Below, in pieces: positions 8,793 to 18,684 of a stretch of 64,000 nt of DNA. Source of the stretch: Pseudomonas pharyngis (GTDB lineage: Bacteria > Pseudomonadota > Gammaproteobacteria > Pseudomonadales > Pseudomonadaceae). Within the stretch, counting starts at the first letter, position 1; each line of letters begins with the position of its first letter. A program made the position numbers and the translations under genes. The notes below the pieces were generated by a model. The model ran no database searches and was not told the DNA's origin. It worked only from the letters and a program-made list of their open reading frames with translations. The stretch covers positions 372,001-436,000 of the forward strand of contig NZ_BQID01000001.1 in the NCBI RefSeq assembly GCF_021602345.1, in the 5' to 3' direction.

Positions 8793-10748
8793 TCAATTGT
8801 GGCTCGTCCCCAGCAGCAGAGGTGCAAACAGCGGGCTCAGCCGGGAGCTCCCCGCGTCCGAAAGATGATCCTCATCCTTGTACTGCGAATGGCCGTTGAC
8901 CTCGATGCCGCAGACGCCATTGCCGCACATCAGCGGCGTTGGATCGATCACGTGCACACCCGGATCAGCGGCGCTCATGGAGTCGAACAGGCTGCTGAGG
9001 AAATGCTGGCGCGCCAGATGTTCCTCAAGCGGACGACCCAGCCCTTCGGCGGACCTTCCGATCCGCGCCAGGCTGGTCAAGCGGTTGATGGTGCCTTTGC
9101 GTTGCAGCGGCACCTCCTTGAACAGCCAGACTTGCGCCCCCGTTGCCCTCAATGCGGCAACTCGCGCCTTCAGCGCTGCGGCCATGCGTTGCTCGGCCTG
9201 GACGGTATCGTCTTGCGAATTGAGCAGCACCTTCTTATCGCCGTCTTCGCGGCCATACACGTAAAGGCTCCAGTTGGACGCCAGCACCACATCCTTGATG
9301 CCGAGGCTGCGCACACGTTCCATGGTCTGTTCGTTGAAATCCTTGCAGCGCTGACGCGGGTCGTCGCTGAGAATCGGCGGGCACGCGCTCATGCTGTACA
9401 GCCAAACCGGACGCCCCTCGCGACGGGCATTATTCTCGATGGCCGGCAGCAAGGCGGCGGCGTGGCTGTCGCCCCAAAACAATTGAGTGGCCGGAACATC
9501 CTCGTTGCCACCCACCAGACAGGCCTTGTCCAGCTCTTTATCCTGAGTCACCAGCATGCATTTCATCTGCCCTGCATGCCACTCACGGGACTGTGCATAC
9601 TCCAGCGCTTTACCGGTCAGACGCTGAGGGACACCGTCGGCGGAACGGATCGCCGACCCCGTCGCCACGAGTGCAACGATGGCGGCCAGACCGCCCGCCA
9701 GCACTGCATTACGCGAGGCGAGCAAGCGTTTTTCGCGAAACGGCAGCTCGATATAGCGCAAACTCAGCCAGGCCAGACCCAGCGCCAAGGCTATCCAGCC
9801 GATTGCCTCAACAGGCTGAATGCCATCGATGGAAATCGCGTTGGCGTAGACAAACACCGGCCAATGCCAAAGATAGAGCGAATACGAAAGCAAGCCGACC
9901 CAGACCAACGGCCGCAGACTCAAGAGCCGCCCGGTGAGGCTCGCACCTTGCGCGCCCGACCAGATCAGCGCCGTCGTCCCCAACACCGGCAACAAGGCTG
10001 CCCAGCCCGGAAACACGGTGGATTTGTCAAAAGTGAACACCGCGACCAGCACTGCCGCCAGACCGGCCAGCCCCACGGCCTGATACAACCACGGACGCAC
10101 CGCCTGCTTCGGCGCCGGAATTACCGCGAGCATCGCACCGCAGAGCAACTCCCAAGCCCGGGTAGGCAGCGAGAAGAAGGTGAATTCCGGCTTGTGTTCG
10201 ATGTTGGCGATGTTCAAGCCGAACGATACCAGCAACACGGCGAACAGCATCCAGCGCCAATGGCGGAAATAGCGGATCAGCACCGCCATCAACAGCGGAA
10301 AGAAGATGTAGTACTGCTCTTCCACCGCCAGCGACCAGGTATGCAGCAGCGGCTTCAGATCCGAGGCTGGCTGGAAGTAGCCGTCCTCGCGCATGAACAG
10401 AATGTTGGAGATGAACAGCGACTGATAGCGCACTGTTCGCCCGAGTTCGGCGAAGTCCTTGGCCGTCAGCAGCAACCAGCCCAATGCCAGCGTCACCAGC
10501 ATGACCACGCTCAGGGCAGGAATGATGCGGCGGGCACGGCGTGCCCAGAAATCAATGAAGCTGAAGCGCTGAGCGCTGATTTCGCGGAACAGGATCGTTG
10601 TGATCAGGAAGCCGGAAATGACGAAAAAAACGTCAACCCCGACAAAGCCGCCACTGAATGTACTGAATCCAAAATGAAACAGTACGACGGGAATAACCGC
10701 CAGAGCTCGTAATCCGTCGATATCACGGCGATTGCCAAACGTGTGCAT
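8793..10748 (-). CDS. OafA/YrhL-type O-acyltransferase with C-terminal SGNH domain
   Basis: A 651-residue inner-membrane protein. The N-terminal acyltransferase-3 domain (about 1-345) has ten or more membrane segments and the typical start DIDGLRALAVIPVVLFHFGF, with the catalytic-type His25. The C-terminal periplasmic SGNH/GDSL hydrolase-like domain has FWGDSHAAAL (block I Ser) and DEDHLSDAG (the Asp-x-x-His pair). This two-domain form acetylates lipopolysaccharide O-antigen or peptidoglycan; here the substrate is unknown. It lies between rho and ubiD, the same place I recall in P. aeruginosa, so it belongs to the core genome rather than an O-antigen island. Confidence 0.9.
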   Translation of the reverse strand: MHTFGNRRDIDGLRALAVIPVVLFHFGFSTFSGGFVGVDVFFVISGFLITTILFREISAQRFSFIDFWARRARRIIPALSVVMLVTLALGWLLLTAKDFAELGRTVRYQSLFISNILFMREDGYFQPASDLKPLLHTWSLAVEEQYYIFFPLLMAVLIRYFRHWRWMLFAVLLVSFGLNIANIEHKPEFTFFSLPTRAWELLCGAMLAVIPAPKQAVRPWLYQAVGLAGLAAVLVAVFTFDKSTVFPGWAALLPVLGTTALIWSGAQGASLTGRLLSLRPLVWVGLLSYSLYLWHWPVFVYANAISIDGIQPVEAIGWIALALGLAWLSLRYIELPFREKRLLASRNAVLAGGLAAIVALVATGSAIRSADGVPQRLTGKALEYAQSREWHAGQMKCMLVTQDKELDKACLVGGNEDVPATQLFWGDSHAAALLPAIENNARREGRPVWLYSMSACPPILSDDPRQRCKDFNEQTMERVRSLGIKDVVLASNWSLYVYGREDGDKKVLLNSQDDTVQAEQRMAAALKARVAALRATGAQVWLFKEVPLQRKGTINRLTSLARIGRSAEGLGRPLEEHLARQHFLSSLFDSMSAADPGVHVIDPTPLMCGNGVCGIEVNGHSQYKDEDHLSDAGSSRLSPLFAPLLLGTSHN

Positions 10749-10842
10749 GACCTTTCTCGTTTCTGGATACAGAGTCCTTGGAAAGCGCGAAAGTTATCAG
10801 CCACGTGCATTTCAATCCAGATACAAATAATCCGTCGCGAAA

Positions 10843-10872
10843 AAAAAAGCGCCCTTATGGGGCGCTTTTTTC
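10843..10872 (-). terminator. Rho-independent terminator of rho
   Basis: The arms agcgccc and gggcgct are flanked by A and T runs on both sides, so it could act in both directions. It lies 14 bases after the rho stop codon on the minus strand. Confidence 0.85.
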
Positions 10873-10885
10873 AAACAACAGCGTA

Positions 10886-12145
<1,260 letters not shown>

Positions 12146-12343
12146 ATAGGAATGACGTAATCATTTATGGAGGGGGGGGAAATTAAGCTTTTGGCTTAAT
12201 GAGGCCGCGCCGCGGAGAGGCGACAGGATCGCGTACTTATTCGAAAAGGAGTGCGTCGGCGACGGCTAGCAGGGGGCAGTGGAGAAACCAGTGCGGGGCC
12301 GAATGTACCACCTGAGTTTCGGAGCGTCTAGCCCTGAATACGC
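12146..12343 (-). promoter_or_regulatory. rho promoter and leader region
   Basis: This non-coding stretch lies between the trxA terminator and the rho start. Next to the start codon it has a run of G/A (ggagggggggga on the plus strand), which gives a C/T-rich leader on the transcript. Pyrimidine-rich leaders are the kind of RNA Rho binds. Autogenous control is inferred from known rho genes. Confidence 0.45.
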
Positions 12344-12372
12344 AAAAAGCCCCGCAATTTGCGGGGCTTTTT
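12344..12372 (-). terminator. Rho-independent terminator of trxA
   Basis: The stem aaaagccccgc/gcggggctttt with loop aattt lies just downstream of trxA, with U-runs on the minus strand. Confidence 0.9.
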
Positions 12373-12394
12373 GAGGACGACTTTACCGCGACGC

Positions 12395-12724
12395 TTAGAT
12401 GTTGGCGTCGAGGAAAGCAGCCAGTTGCGACTTCGACAGAGCGCCGACCTTGGTCGCTTCCACGTTGCCGTTCTTGAACAGCATCAGGGTCGGAATACCA
12501 CGTACGCCGTGCTTGGCAGGGGTTTCCTGGTTTTCGTCGATGTTCAGCTTGGCGACGGTCAGCTTGCCTTTGTAAGTCTCTGCAATCTCGTCCAGAACCG
12601 GAGCGATCATTTTGCAAGGGCCGCACCATTCAGCCCAGTAGTCGACCAGGACAGCGCCTTCGGCCTTGAGTACGTCGGCTTCGAAGCTAGCGTCGCTAAC
12701 GTGTTTGATCAGATCGCTGCTCAT
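12395..12724 (-). CDS. trxA: Thioredoxin 1
   Basis: A 109-residue cytosolic thioredoxin that reduces protein disulfides. The redox-active site is WCGPC, with Cys34 and Cys37. The cis-proline region [13 protein letters not shown] is intact and the family length is exact. It starts [14 protein letters not shown], as in other Pseudomonas. Its position next to rho is conserved widely in gamma-proteobacteria. It has its own terminator. Confidence 0.98.
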   Translation of the reverse strand: MSSDLIKHVSDASFEADVLKAEGAVLVDYWAEWCGPCKMIAPVLDEIAETYKGKLTVAKLNIDENQETPAKHGVRGIPTLMLFKNGNVEATKVGALSKSQLAAFLDANI

Positions 12725-12844
12725 GGAATTCTCCAGGTTGTAAGCAAAAAAACGTGGCCCATCATAGCCGCCCTTCCCTTGTTCAGGAAGCCGCAGATGA
12801 TTGAGTCTTGCTATGGCACTCGATGAGTTTGGGTATAGCTCAAG

Positions 12845-13552
12845 TCACGCGCTGGCGGGGGCGATGAAGGAAATTCCGGTGCGCAGGGCCGCGTTGCGCA
12901 CGTGCTCCTGCATGGCTTTCTGCGCGGCGGCGGAGGCCCGGCGGGCCAGGGCGCGGAGGATCTTGCGGTGTTCCTGCCAGGTTTCCATGGCCCGCTCGGC
13001 GCGGATGAACGGTAGCTTCTGGCTCTCCAGAAAGATGTCGGCGCTGGCGGTGAGGATGCTCAGCATCGCCTGATTGCCGCTGGCCAGGAGGATCCGCCGG
13101 TGGAATTCGAAATCCAGTTTCGCCGCCGCCTCGAAGTCGCCGGCGCGCAGTTGCTCGCGCATGGCGGCGACGTTGTCTTCCAGTTCGTCCAGATCAAACG
13201 TGCTCAACGTCACGGCCGCCAAACCGGCCGCAAACCCTTCCAGCGCATAGCGCAACTGAAAGATTTCCAGCGGCGAAGCCTGGGCGGCGAACGGCCAGGC
13301 CGGTGCGCCCTCGCCACGAGGCAACTCGACCGGCGCCTGCACGAACACGCCTTTGCCCGGTTGAATGCTGACCACACCCAGCGCACTCAAGGACGACAAC
13401 GCCTCACGCAACGACGCGCGGCTGACGCCCAGCTGAACCGCCAGATCCCGCTGCGAGGGCAACGCATCGCCGGGGCCGAAGCCCTGCTCGGTAATCAGTT
13501 TGCGGATCGCTTGCAGCGCCACTTCGGGTACGGCGCGGGAGATCGAGTTCAT
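12845..13552 (-). CDS. FadR-subfamily GntR transcriptional regulator
   Basis: I start the 235-residue protein at the ATG at 13552 (MNSISRAVPEVALQAIRKLI); upstream extension to 13615 is not supported. The N-terminal winged helix shows GPGDALPSQRDLAVQLGVSR and ASLREALSSLSALG. The all-helical FCD ligand domain holds the metal/ligand signature DFEFHRRILLASGN. It faces away from the amino acid transporter operon, with a 256-base shared region that contains a near-perfect 15-base palindrome of FadR type. It therefore probably controls that transporter in response to its substrate or a product of it. Local autoregulation is likely. Confidence 0.88.
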   Translation of the reverse strand: MNSISRAVPEVALQAIRKLITEQGFGPGDALPSQRDLAVQLGVSRASLREALSSLSALGVVSIQPGKGVFVQAPVELPRGEGAPAWPFAAQASPLEIFQLRYALEGFAAGLAAVTLSTFDLDELEDNVAAMREQLRAGDFEAAAKLDFEFHRRILLASGNQAMLSILTASADIFLESQKLPFIRAERAMETWQEHRKILRALARRASAAAQKAMQEHVRNAALRTGISFIAPASA

Positions 13553-13679
13553 GGTTTTCCAGACGGACCAGGCCAAGGTGCGGCCAGTTGTAAAGCTATT
13601 CGAGGCATCAGGCAAGTCGTGCCCCAGCGGGGTTCGACGGTGCGCGTCGATGCGCTATCGCAGTGCGAAATCCGACCTG

Positions 13680-13694
13680 ACTGTTCAGACCAGT
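13680..13694. promoter_or_regulatory. Candidate operator for the FadR-type regulator
   Basis: The sequence actgttcagaccagt is a 15-base palindrome with a single mismatched pair. It contains the TGGTC-N-GACCA-like pattern bound by many FadR-subfamily regulators. It is the clearest dyad in the divergent intergenic region, 115 bases before the binding-protein start codon. Confidence 0.5.
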
Positions 13695-13808
13695 AAGACC
13701 GAACAAACCCGCCAAACCCGTGGCTTTGCGACGCCAAACCCCTGTCTTGGCACGGCCCGTGCTCTGTCCGATCGCAGAATTCACTTCCCGCCGATCCGGA
13801 GATTGTCC

Positions 13809-14594
13809 ATGACGAAGCGTTACAGCGCCCTCCTCGCCGCCCTGTTTGCCGGTCTGATGCTGAGCCAGGCCCCCGCCCATGCCGACGGTCTGGATGACGT
13901 GGTCAAGCGCGGCACCTTGAAAGTCGCCGTGCCCCAGGACTTCCCGCCGTTCGGTTCGGTCGGCCCGGACATGAAGCCGCGCGGCCTCGATATCGACACC
14001 GCGAAACTGCTGGCCGAGCAGCTCAAGGTCAAACTCGAACTGACCCCGGTCAACAGCACCAACCGCATTCCGTTCCTGACCACCGGCAAGGTCGACCTGG
14101 TGATTTCCAGCCTCGGCAAGAACCCCGAGCGCGAGAAGGTCATCGATTTCTCCCGCGCCTACGCGCCGTTCTACCTCGCCGTGTTCGGCCCGCCGGATGC
14201 AGCGGTCAGCACCCTCGACGATCTCAAAGGCAAAACCATCAGCGTCACCCGTGGCGCCATCGAAGATATCGAGCTGACCAAGGTCGCCCCCGAAGGCGTG
14301 ACCATCAAGCGCTTCGAAGACAACAACTCGACCATCGCCGCCTACCTCGCAGGTCAGGTCGACCTGATCGCCAGCGGCAACGTGGTAATGGTCGCGATCA
14401 GTGAAAAGAACCCCAAACGCGTACCCGCGCTGAAAGTGAAGCTCAAGGATTCGCCGGTCTACGTCGGCGTGAACAAGAACGAGCCGGCGCTGCTGGGCAA
14501 GGTCAACGAGATCCTGACCACCGCCAAGGCTGACGGCGCGCTGGAAAAGAACGCGCAGACCTGGCTCAAAGAGCCGCTGCCGGCCGACCTCTGA
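13809..14594 (+). CDS. Amino acid ABC transporter, periplasmic binding protein
   Basis: A 261-residue type-II solute-binding protein. It starts at the ATG at 13809, giving a signal peptide (TKRYSALLAALFAGLMLSQ, cut near AHA/DG). The mature start GLDDVVKRGTLKVAVPQDFPPFG is typical of polar amino acid binding proteins, as is GKVDLVISSLGKNPEREKVIDFS. Longer upstream extensions run through the promoter region and are not real. It is first in a tightly packed operon with two permeases and an ATPase. The ligand is probably an amino acid or an opine-like compound; which one cannot be told. Confidence 0.92.
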   Translation: MTKRYSALLAALFAGLMLSQAPAHADGLDDVVKRGTLKVAVPQDFPPFGSVGPDMKPRGLDIDTAKLLAEQLKVKLELTPVNSTNRIPFLTTGKVDLVISSLGKNPEREKVIDFSRAYAPFYLAVFGPPDAAVSTLDDLKGKTISVTRGAIEDIELTKVAPEGVTIKRFEDNNSTIAAYLAGQVDLIASGNVVMVAISEKNPKRVPALKVKLKDSPVYVGVNKNEPALLGKVNEILTTAKADGALEKNAQTWLKEPLPADL

Positions 14595-14615
14595 CCGGCG
14601 ACGCGGGAGACCTTC

Positions 14616-15296
14616 ATGGCCTATCAGTTCGATTTTTTGCCGGTGGTGGAAAACACCGACCTGCTCTTGCGCGGGGCGCTGTTCACCCTTGAGCTGACGG
14701 CCATCGGCGCACTCTTCGGGGTTGGCGTGGGCATCGTCGGGGCGCTGGTGCGGGCGTGGAACATCCGCCCGTTCTCGGCGATCTTCGGCGTGTATGTGGA
14801 GTTGATCCGCAACACGCCGTTTCTGGTGCAGTTGTTCTTCATCTTCTTCGGCCTGCCGTCCCTCGGCGTGCAGATTTCCGAGTGGCAGGCGGCGGTGCTG
14901 GCGATGGTGATCAATCTCGGTGCGTACTCGACCGAAATCATCCGCGCCGGCATCCAGGCGATCCCGCGCGGACAACTGGAAGCGGCGGCGGCATTGGCGA
15001 TGAGCCGCTTCGAGGCGTTTCGTCACGTGGTGCTGCTGCCGGCGCTGGGCAAGGTCTGGCCGGCGCTGAGCAGCCAGATCATCATCGTCATGCTCGGTTC
15101 GGCGGTGTGTTCGCAGATTGCCACCGAAGAATTGAGCTTCGCCGCCAACTTCATTCAGTCGCGCAACTTCCGCGCCTTTGAAACCTATGCGCTGACCACC
15201 CTCATTTATCTGTGCATGGCGCTGCTGATCCGTCAGCTATTGAACTGGCTCGGTCGGCGTTATCTGTCTAAAAGCAGCGCAAGGAGCAGCCAATGA
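14616..15296 (+). CDS. Amino acid ABC transporter permease 1
   Basis: A 226-residue inner-membrane permease of the His/Glu/Gln family with about five membrane segments. It has the start FTLELTAIGALFGVGVGIVG and the EAA loop EAAAALAMSRFEAFRHVVLL, which docks to the ATPase. NTPFLVQLFFIFFGLP is characteristic of this permease class. It starts 21 bases after the binding protein and overlaps the next permease by four bases (ATGA), so the two are translationally coupled and probably form a heterodimer. Confidence 0.93.
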   Translation: MAYQFDFLPVVENTDLLLRGALFTLELTAIGALFGVGVGIVGALVRAWNIRPFSAIFGVYVELIRNTPFLVQLFFIFFGLPSLGVQISEWQAAVLAMVINLGAYSTEIIRAGIQAIPRGQLEAAAALAMSRFEAFRHVVLLPALGKVWPALSSQIIIVMLGSAVCSQIATEELSFAANFIQSRNFRAFETYALTTLIYLCMALLIRQLLNWLGRRYLSKSSARSSQ

Positions 15297-15943
15297 GCGA
15301 CTTCACGTTCTGGGACATCCTGCGCAATCTGCTGACCGGCCTGCAATGGACGCTGGCGCTGTCGCTGGTGGCGTTCATCGGCGGCGGTATCGTCGGGTTG
15401 CTGATCCTGATCATGCGCATCTCGAAAAACCCGCTGCCCAGCAGCATCGCCCGCACCTGGATCGAACTGTTCCAGGGCACACCGCTGTTGATGCAGCTGT
15501 TTCTGGTGTTCTTCGGCGTGGCCCTGGCCGGGGTGGAAATTTCGCCGTGGATGGCGGCGGCGATTGCCCTGACCCTGTTCACCAGTGCTTATCTGGCGGA
15601 GATCTGGCGCGGCTGCGTCGAGGCGATTCCCAATGGTCAGTGGGAAGCTTCGTCGAGCCTGGCGCTGAATCCGCTGGAGCAACTGCGCTACGTGATCTTG
15701 CCGCAAGCGCTGCGGATTGCCGTGGCGCCGACCGTGGGCTTCTCGGTGCAAGTGGTCAAGGGAACCGCGGTGACCTCGATCATCGGCTTCACCGAGCTGA
15801 CCAAGACCGGCGGCATGCTCGCCAACGCCACTTTCGAACCGTTCATGGTCTACGGCCTCGTTGCCTTGGGCTACTTCCTGCTCTGCTACCCCCTGTCCCT
15901 CAGTGCGCGCTACCTGGAAAGGAGACTGCATGCCTCTGCTTAG
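15293..15943 (+). CDS. Amino acid ABC transporter permease 2
   Basis: A 216-residue paralogue of the preceding permease. It has LQWTLALSLVAFIGGGIVGL, FQGTPLLMQLFLVFFG and the EAA loop region EASSSLALNPLEQLRYVILP. It partners the first permease in the membrane channel. Its 3' end overlaps the start of the ATPase gene by 14 bases. Confidence 0.93.
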   Translation: MSDFTFWDILRNLLTGLQWTLALSLVAFIGGGIVGLLILIMRISKNPLPSSIARTWIELFQGTPLLMQLFLVFFGVALAGVEISPWMAAAIALTLFTSAYLAEIWRGCVEAIPNGQWEASSSLALNPLEQLRYVILPQALRIAVAPTVGFSVQVVKGTAVTSIIGFTELTKTGGMLANATFEPFMVYGLVALGYFLLCYPLSLSARYLERRLHASA

Positions 15944-16667
15944 AATTTCTGCCCTGCATAAATATTACGGCGATCACCACGTGCTCAAAGGCATCGACCT
16001 GAGCGTCGAGGAAGGTCAGGTGGTGGCGATCATCGGCCGCAGCGGCTCAGGCAAGTCCACCCTGCTGCGCACCCTCAACGGTCTGGAGTCCATCAACGAC
16101 GGTGTGATCGAAGTTGACGGCGAATACCTCGACGCCGCCCGCGCCGACCTGCGCAGCCTGCGGCAGAAAGTCGGCATGGTGTTTCAGCAGTTCAACCTTT
16201 TCCCGCACCTGACGGTGGGTGAAAACGTGATGCTCGCGCCGCAGGTGGTGCAGAAAGTGCCCAAGGCCAAGGCACAAGAACTGGCGCGACAGATGCTGGA
16301 ACGTGTGGGTCTGGGTGAGAAGTTCGATGCCTTCCCGGAGCGTCTCTCCGGCGGTCAGCAACAGCGCGTGGCGATTGCCCGGGCGCTGGCGATGTCGCCC
16401 AAGGTGCTGCTGTGCGACGAGATCACCTCGGCGCTGGACCCGGAGCTGGTCAACGAAGTGCTCAGCGTGGTCCGCCAGCTCGCGAAGGAAGGCATGACCC
16501 TGATCATGGTCACCCACGAAATGCGCTTCGCTCGGGAGGTCGGGGACAAACTGGTGTTCATGCATCAGGGCAAGGTGCACGAGGTAGGGGACCCGAAAGT
16601 GCTGTTTGCCGATCCGCAGACGCCGGAACTGGCGAACTTCATTGGCACCGTCGAGGCGACTGCCTGA
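15930..16667 (+). CDS. Amino acid ABC transporter ATP-binding protein
   Basis: The 245-residue ATPase of the importer. I place the start at the ATG at 15930, with GGAAAGGAG just upstream, inside the end of permease 2; earlier in-frame starts would overlap it further. Walker A is GRSGSGKS (36-43), the signature is LSGGQQQR and Walker B is VLLCDEITSALD. The adjacent TLIMVTHEMRFAREVGD switch region is typical of the GlnQ/HisP family. It is the last gene of the four-gene operon. Confidence 0.95.
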   Translation: MPLLRISALHKYYGDHHVLKGIDLSVEEGQVVAIIGRSGSGKSTLLRTLNGLESINDGVIEVDGEYLDAARADLRSLRQKVGMVFQQFNLFPHLTVGENVMLAPQVVQKVPKAKAQELARQMLERVGLGEKFDAFPERLSGGQQQRVAIARALAMSPKVLLCDEITSALDPELVNEVLSVVRQLAKEGMTLIMVTHEMRFAREVGDKLVFMHQGKVHEVGDPKVLFADPQTPELANFIGTVEATA

Positions 16668-16716
16668 AGGATTTTCAGGGACTTTTCTGACCTCATCGTC
16701 GGATCGCCGCCCGGAC

Positions 16717-16798
16717 CAAGCCCGCTCCCACAGGGTTCTCTAGCGGGATACCGTTTTGTGTTCGACACAAAACCTGTGGGAGCGGGCTTGCCCGCGAA
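16717..16798. repeat. REPIN (two inverted REP units)
   Basis: The inverted arms caagcccgctcccaca (16717-16732) and tgtgggagcgggcttg (16775-16790) flank a spacer. The spacer itself holds a perfect hairpin, ttttgtg-ttcga-cacaaaa (16754-16772). It sits between the ABC operon and ppx and may help end the operon transcript. Confidence 0.85.
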
Positions 16799-16915
16799 TG
16801 GCCGCGCCGCGGTCTTGAGACTTTATGCGCTGAATCAACGGTTTGAACCATGCGCGTTGGCGGCAGCGTTTGATCGTGGCACGATGTCGGGGTTATCGAC
16901 CGAGACCCCCAGACC

Positions 16916-18418
16916 ATGCCGCAATCCCAAGCCAAGAATCTGTCCCTGATCGCCGCGATCGACCTGGGCTCCAACAGCTTCCATATGGTCGTGGCCAAGG
17001 CCCAGAACGGCGAAATCCGTATTCTCGAACGGCTCGGAGAAAAGGTTCAGCTGGCCGCTGGCATCGACGATGAGCGTCAGCTCAACGAAGAATCCATGCA
17101 GCGCGGGCTCGACTGCCTCAAGCGCTTTGCCCAACTGATCAACGGCATGCCACTGGGCGCCGTGCGGATCGTCGGCACGAACGCCCTGCGTGAGGCGCGC
17201 AACCGTGGCGAATTCATCCGCCGCGCAGAAGAAATCCTCGGCCATCCGGTGGAAGTCATCTCCGGCCGTGAAGAGGCCCGCCTGATCTACCTCGGCGTGT
17301 CCCACACCCTCGCCGACACCCCGGGCAAACGCCTGGTCGCCGACATCGGCGGCGGCAGTACCGAATTCATCATTGGCCAGCGTTTCGAACCGCTGCTGCG
17401 CGAAAGCCTGCAAATGGGCTGCGTGAGTTTCACCCAGCGCTACTTCAAGGACGGCAAGATCACCCCGGCCCGCTACGCCCAGGCGTACACGGCGGCGCGC
17501 CTGGAGATCATGAGCATCGAACACGCCCTGCATCGCCTGACCTGGGATGAAGCCATCGGCTCCTCGGGCACCATCCGCGCCATCGGTCTGGCGCTGAAGG
17601 CCGGCGGTCATGGCACCGGCGAGGTGAATGCCGAAGGCCTGGCGTGGCTCAAGCGCCGTCTGTTCAAGCTCGGCGATGTCGACAAGATCGATTTCGAAGG
17701 CATCAAGCCGGATCGTCGGGCGATCTTCCCGGCCGGTCTGGCGATTCTCGAAGCGATCTTCGACGCCCTCGAACTGCAACGCATGGATCACTGCGAAGGC
17801 GCGCTGCGTGAAGGCGTGCTCTACGACCTGCTCGGCCGCCATCACCACGAAGACGTGCGCGAACGCACCCTGACCTCGCTGATGGAGCGCTACCACGTCG
17901 ATCAGGAACAGGCCGCACGGGTCGAGCGCAAAGCCTTGCACGCCTTCGATCAAGTGGCCGTGGATTGGGAGCTGGACGACGGCATCTGGCGCGAACTGCT
18001 GGGCTGGGCGGCGAAAGTGCACGAAGTCGGGCTCGACATCGCGCACTATCACTACCACAAGCACGGCGCCTACCTGATCGAACACTCGGACCTCGCCGGG
18101 TTCTCCCGCGAAGACCAGCAAATGCTCGCCCTGCTGGTGCGCGGCCACCGTCGCAACATCCCCAAGGACAAGTTCGCCGAGTTCGGCGACGACGGCGACA
18201 AGCTGATCCGCCTGTGCGTGCTGCTGCGTTTCGCCATCCTGTTCCACCACATCCGTGGCACTCAGGCGATGCCGCAAGTGACGCTGCATGCAAATGGCAA
18301 CCACCTCGACGTGGAATTCCCGGAGAACTGGCTGGATGAAAATCAGCTGACCCAGGCGGATTTCGGGCTTGAGGCGGAGTGGCTGACGCGGGTGGGGATT
18401 GTCCTGACCGTACATTGA
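16916..18418 (+). CDS. ppx: Exopolyphosphatase
   Basis: A 500-residue Ppx/GppA-family enzyme that releases phosphate from the ends of inorganic polyphosphate. The actin-like ATPase fold shows [14 protein letters not shown] near the N-terminus and [14 protein letters not shown] as the second phosphate loop. [15 protein letters not shown] and the C-terminal HD-like region ([24 protein letters not shown]) are also standard. It is convergent with ppk, unlike the ppk-ppx operon of E. coli, so synthesis and breakdown of polyphosphate can be controlled separately. Confidence 0.96.
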   Translation: MPQSQAKNLSLIAAIDLGSNSFHMVVAKAQNGEIRILERLGEKVQLAAGIDDERQLNEESMQRGLDCLKRFAQLINGMPLGAVRIVGTNALREARNRGEFIRRAEEILGHPVEVISGREEARLIYLGVSHTLADTPGKRLVADIGGGSTEFIIGQRFEPLLRESLQMGCVSFTQRYFKDGKITPARYAQAYTAARLEIMSIEHALHRLTWDEAIGSSGTIRAIGLALKAGGHGTGEVNAEGLAWLKRRLFKLGDVDKIDFEGIKPDRRAIFPAGLAILEAIFDALELQRMDHCEGALREGVLYDLLGRHHHEDVRERTLTSLMERYHVDQEQAARVERKALHAFDQVAVDWELDDGIWRELLGWAAKVHEVGLDIAHYHYHKHGAYLIEHSDLAGFSREDQQMLALLVRGHRRNIPKDKFAEFGDDGDKLIRLCVLLRFAILFHHIRGTQAMPQVTLHANGNHLDVEFPENWLDENQLTQADFGLEAEWLTRVGIVLTVH

Positions 18419-18432
18419 GTAACGGGCGGGCA

Positions 18433-18465
18433 CAAAAAAGGCGATCCTTCGGGATCGCCTTTTTA
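18433..18465 (+). terminator. Rho-independent terminator after ppx
   Basis: A perfect eight-base stem ggcgatcc/ggatcgcc with a stable TTCG tetraloop is flanked by A and T runs. It starts 15 bases after the ppx stop codon. Confidence 0.92.
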
Positions 18466-18507
18466 TTGGGTGCTCGGCTGGATTCAGGTGGTGTGCTTAC
18501 GATCGAT

Positions 18508-18671
18508 CCCCCTCACCCCAACCCTCTCCCCCAAGGGGACGAGGGGGGAAAGGGAGCCGATCTTCATGCTTTTCAAGACCTGAGTTCGACTCGATATTTC
18601 AGGTCGATGTACCTCGAGCATCCAACTCGATCAGTCCCCTCTCCCTCTGGGAGAGGGTTAGGGTGAGGGGG
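18508..18671. repeat. 164-base inverted repeat element with C/T-rich arms
   Basis: The outer arms ccccctcaccc..aaccctctccc (from 18508) and ggagagggttagggtgaggg (ending 18671) are inverted copies. Each arm also folds on itself, for example ccctctccc-tct-gggagaggg. The structure resembles a REPIN or small non-autonomous element of a different sequence class from the other repeats here. It fills the gap between the convergent ppx and ppk genes. Confidence 0.75.
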
Positions 18672-18684
18672 TGCTTTTAAGCTC

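Noticed and set aside
8799-10712. 637-codon open frame opposite the acyltransferase
   Set aside because: Antisense artefact of high-GC coding sequence; Arg/Gln/His-rich with no domain.
18508-18671. Possible CRISPR or tandem array
   Set aside because: It is one inverted pair without regular spacers.
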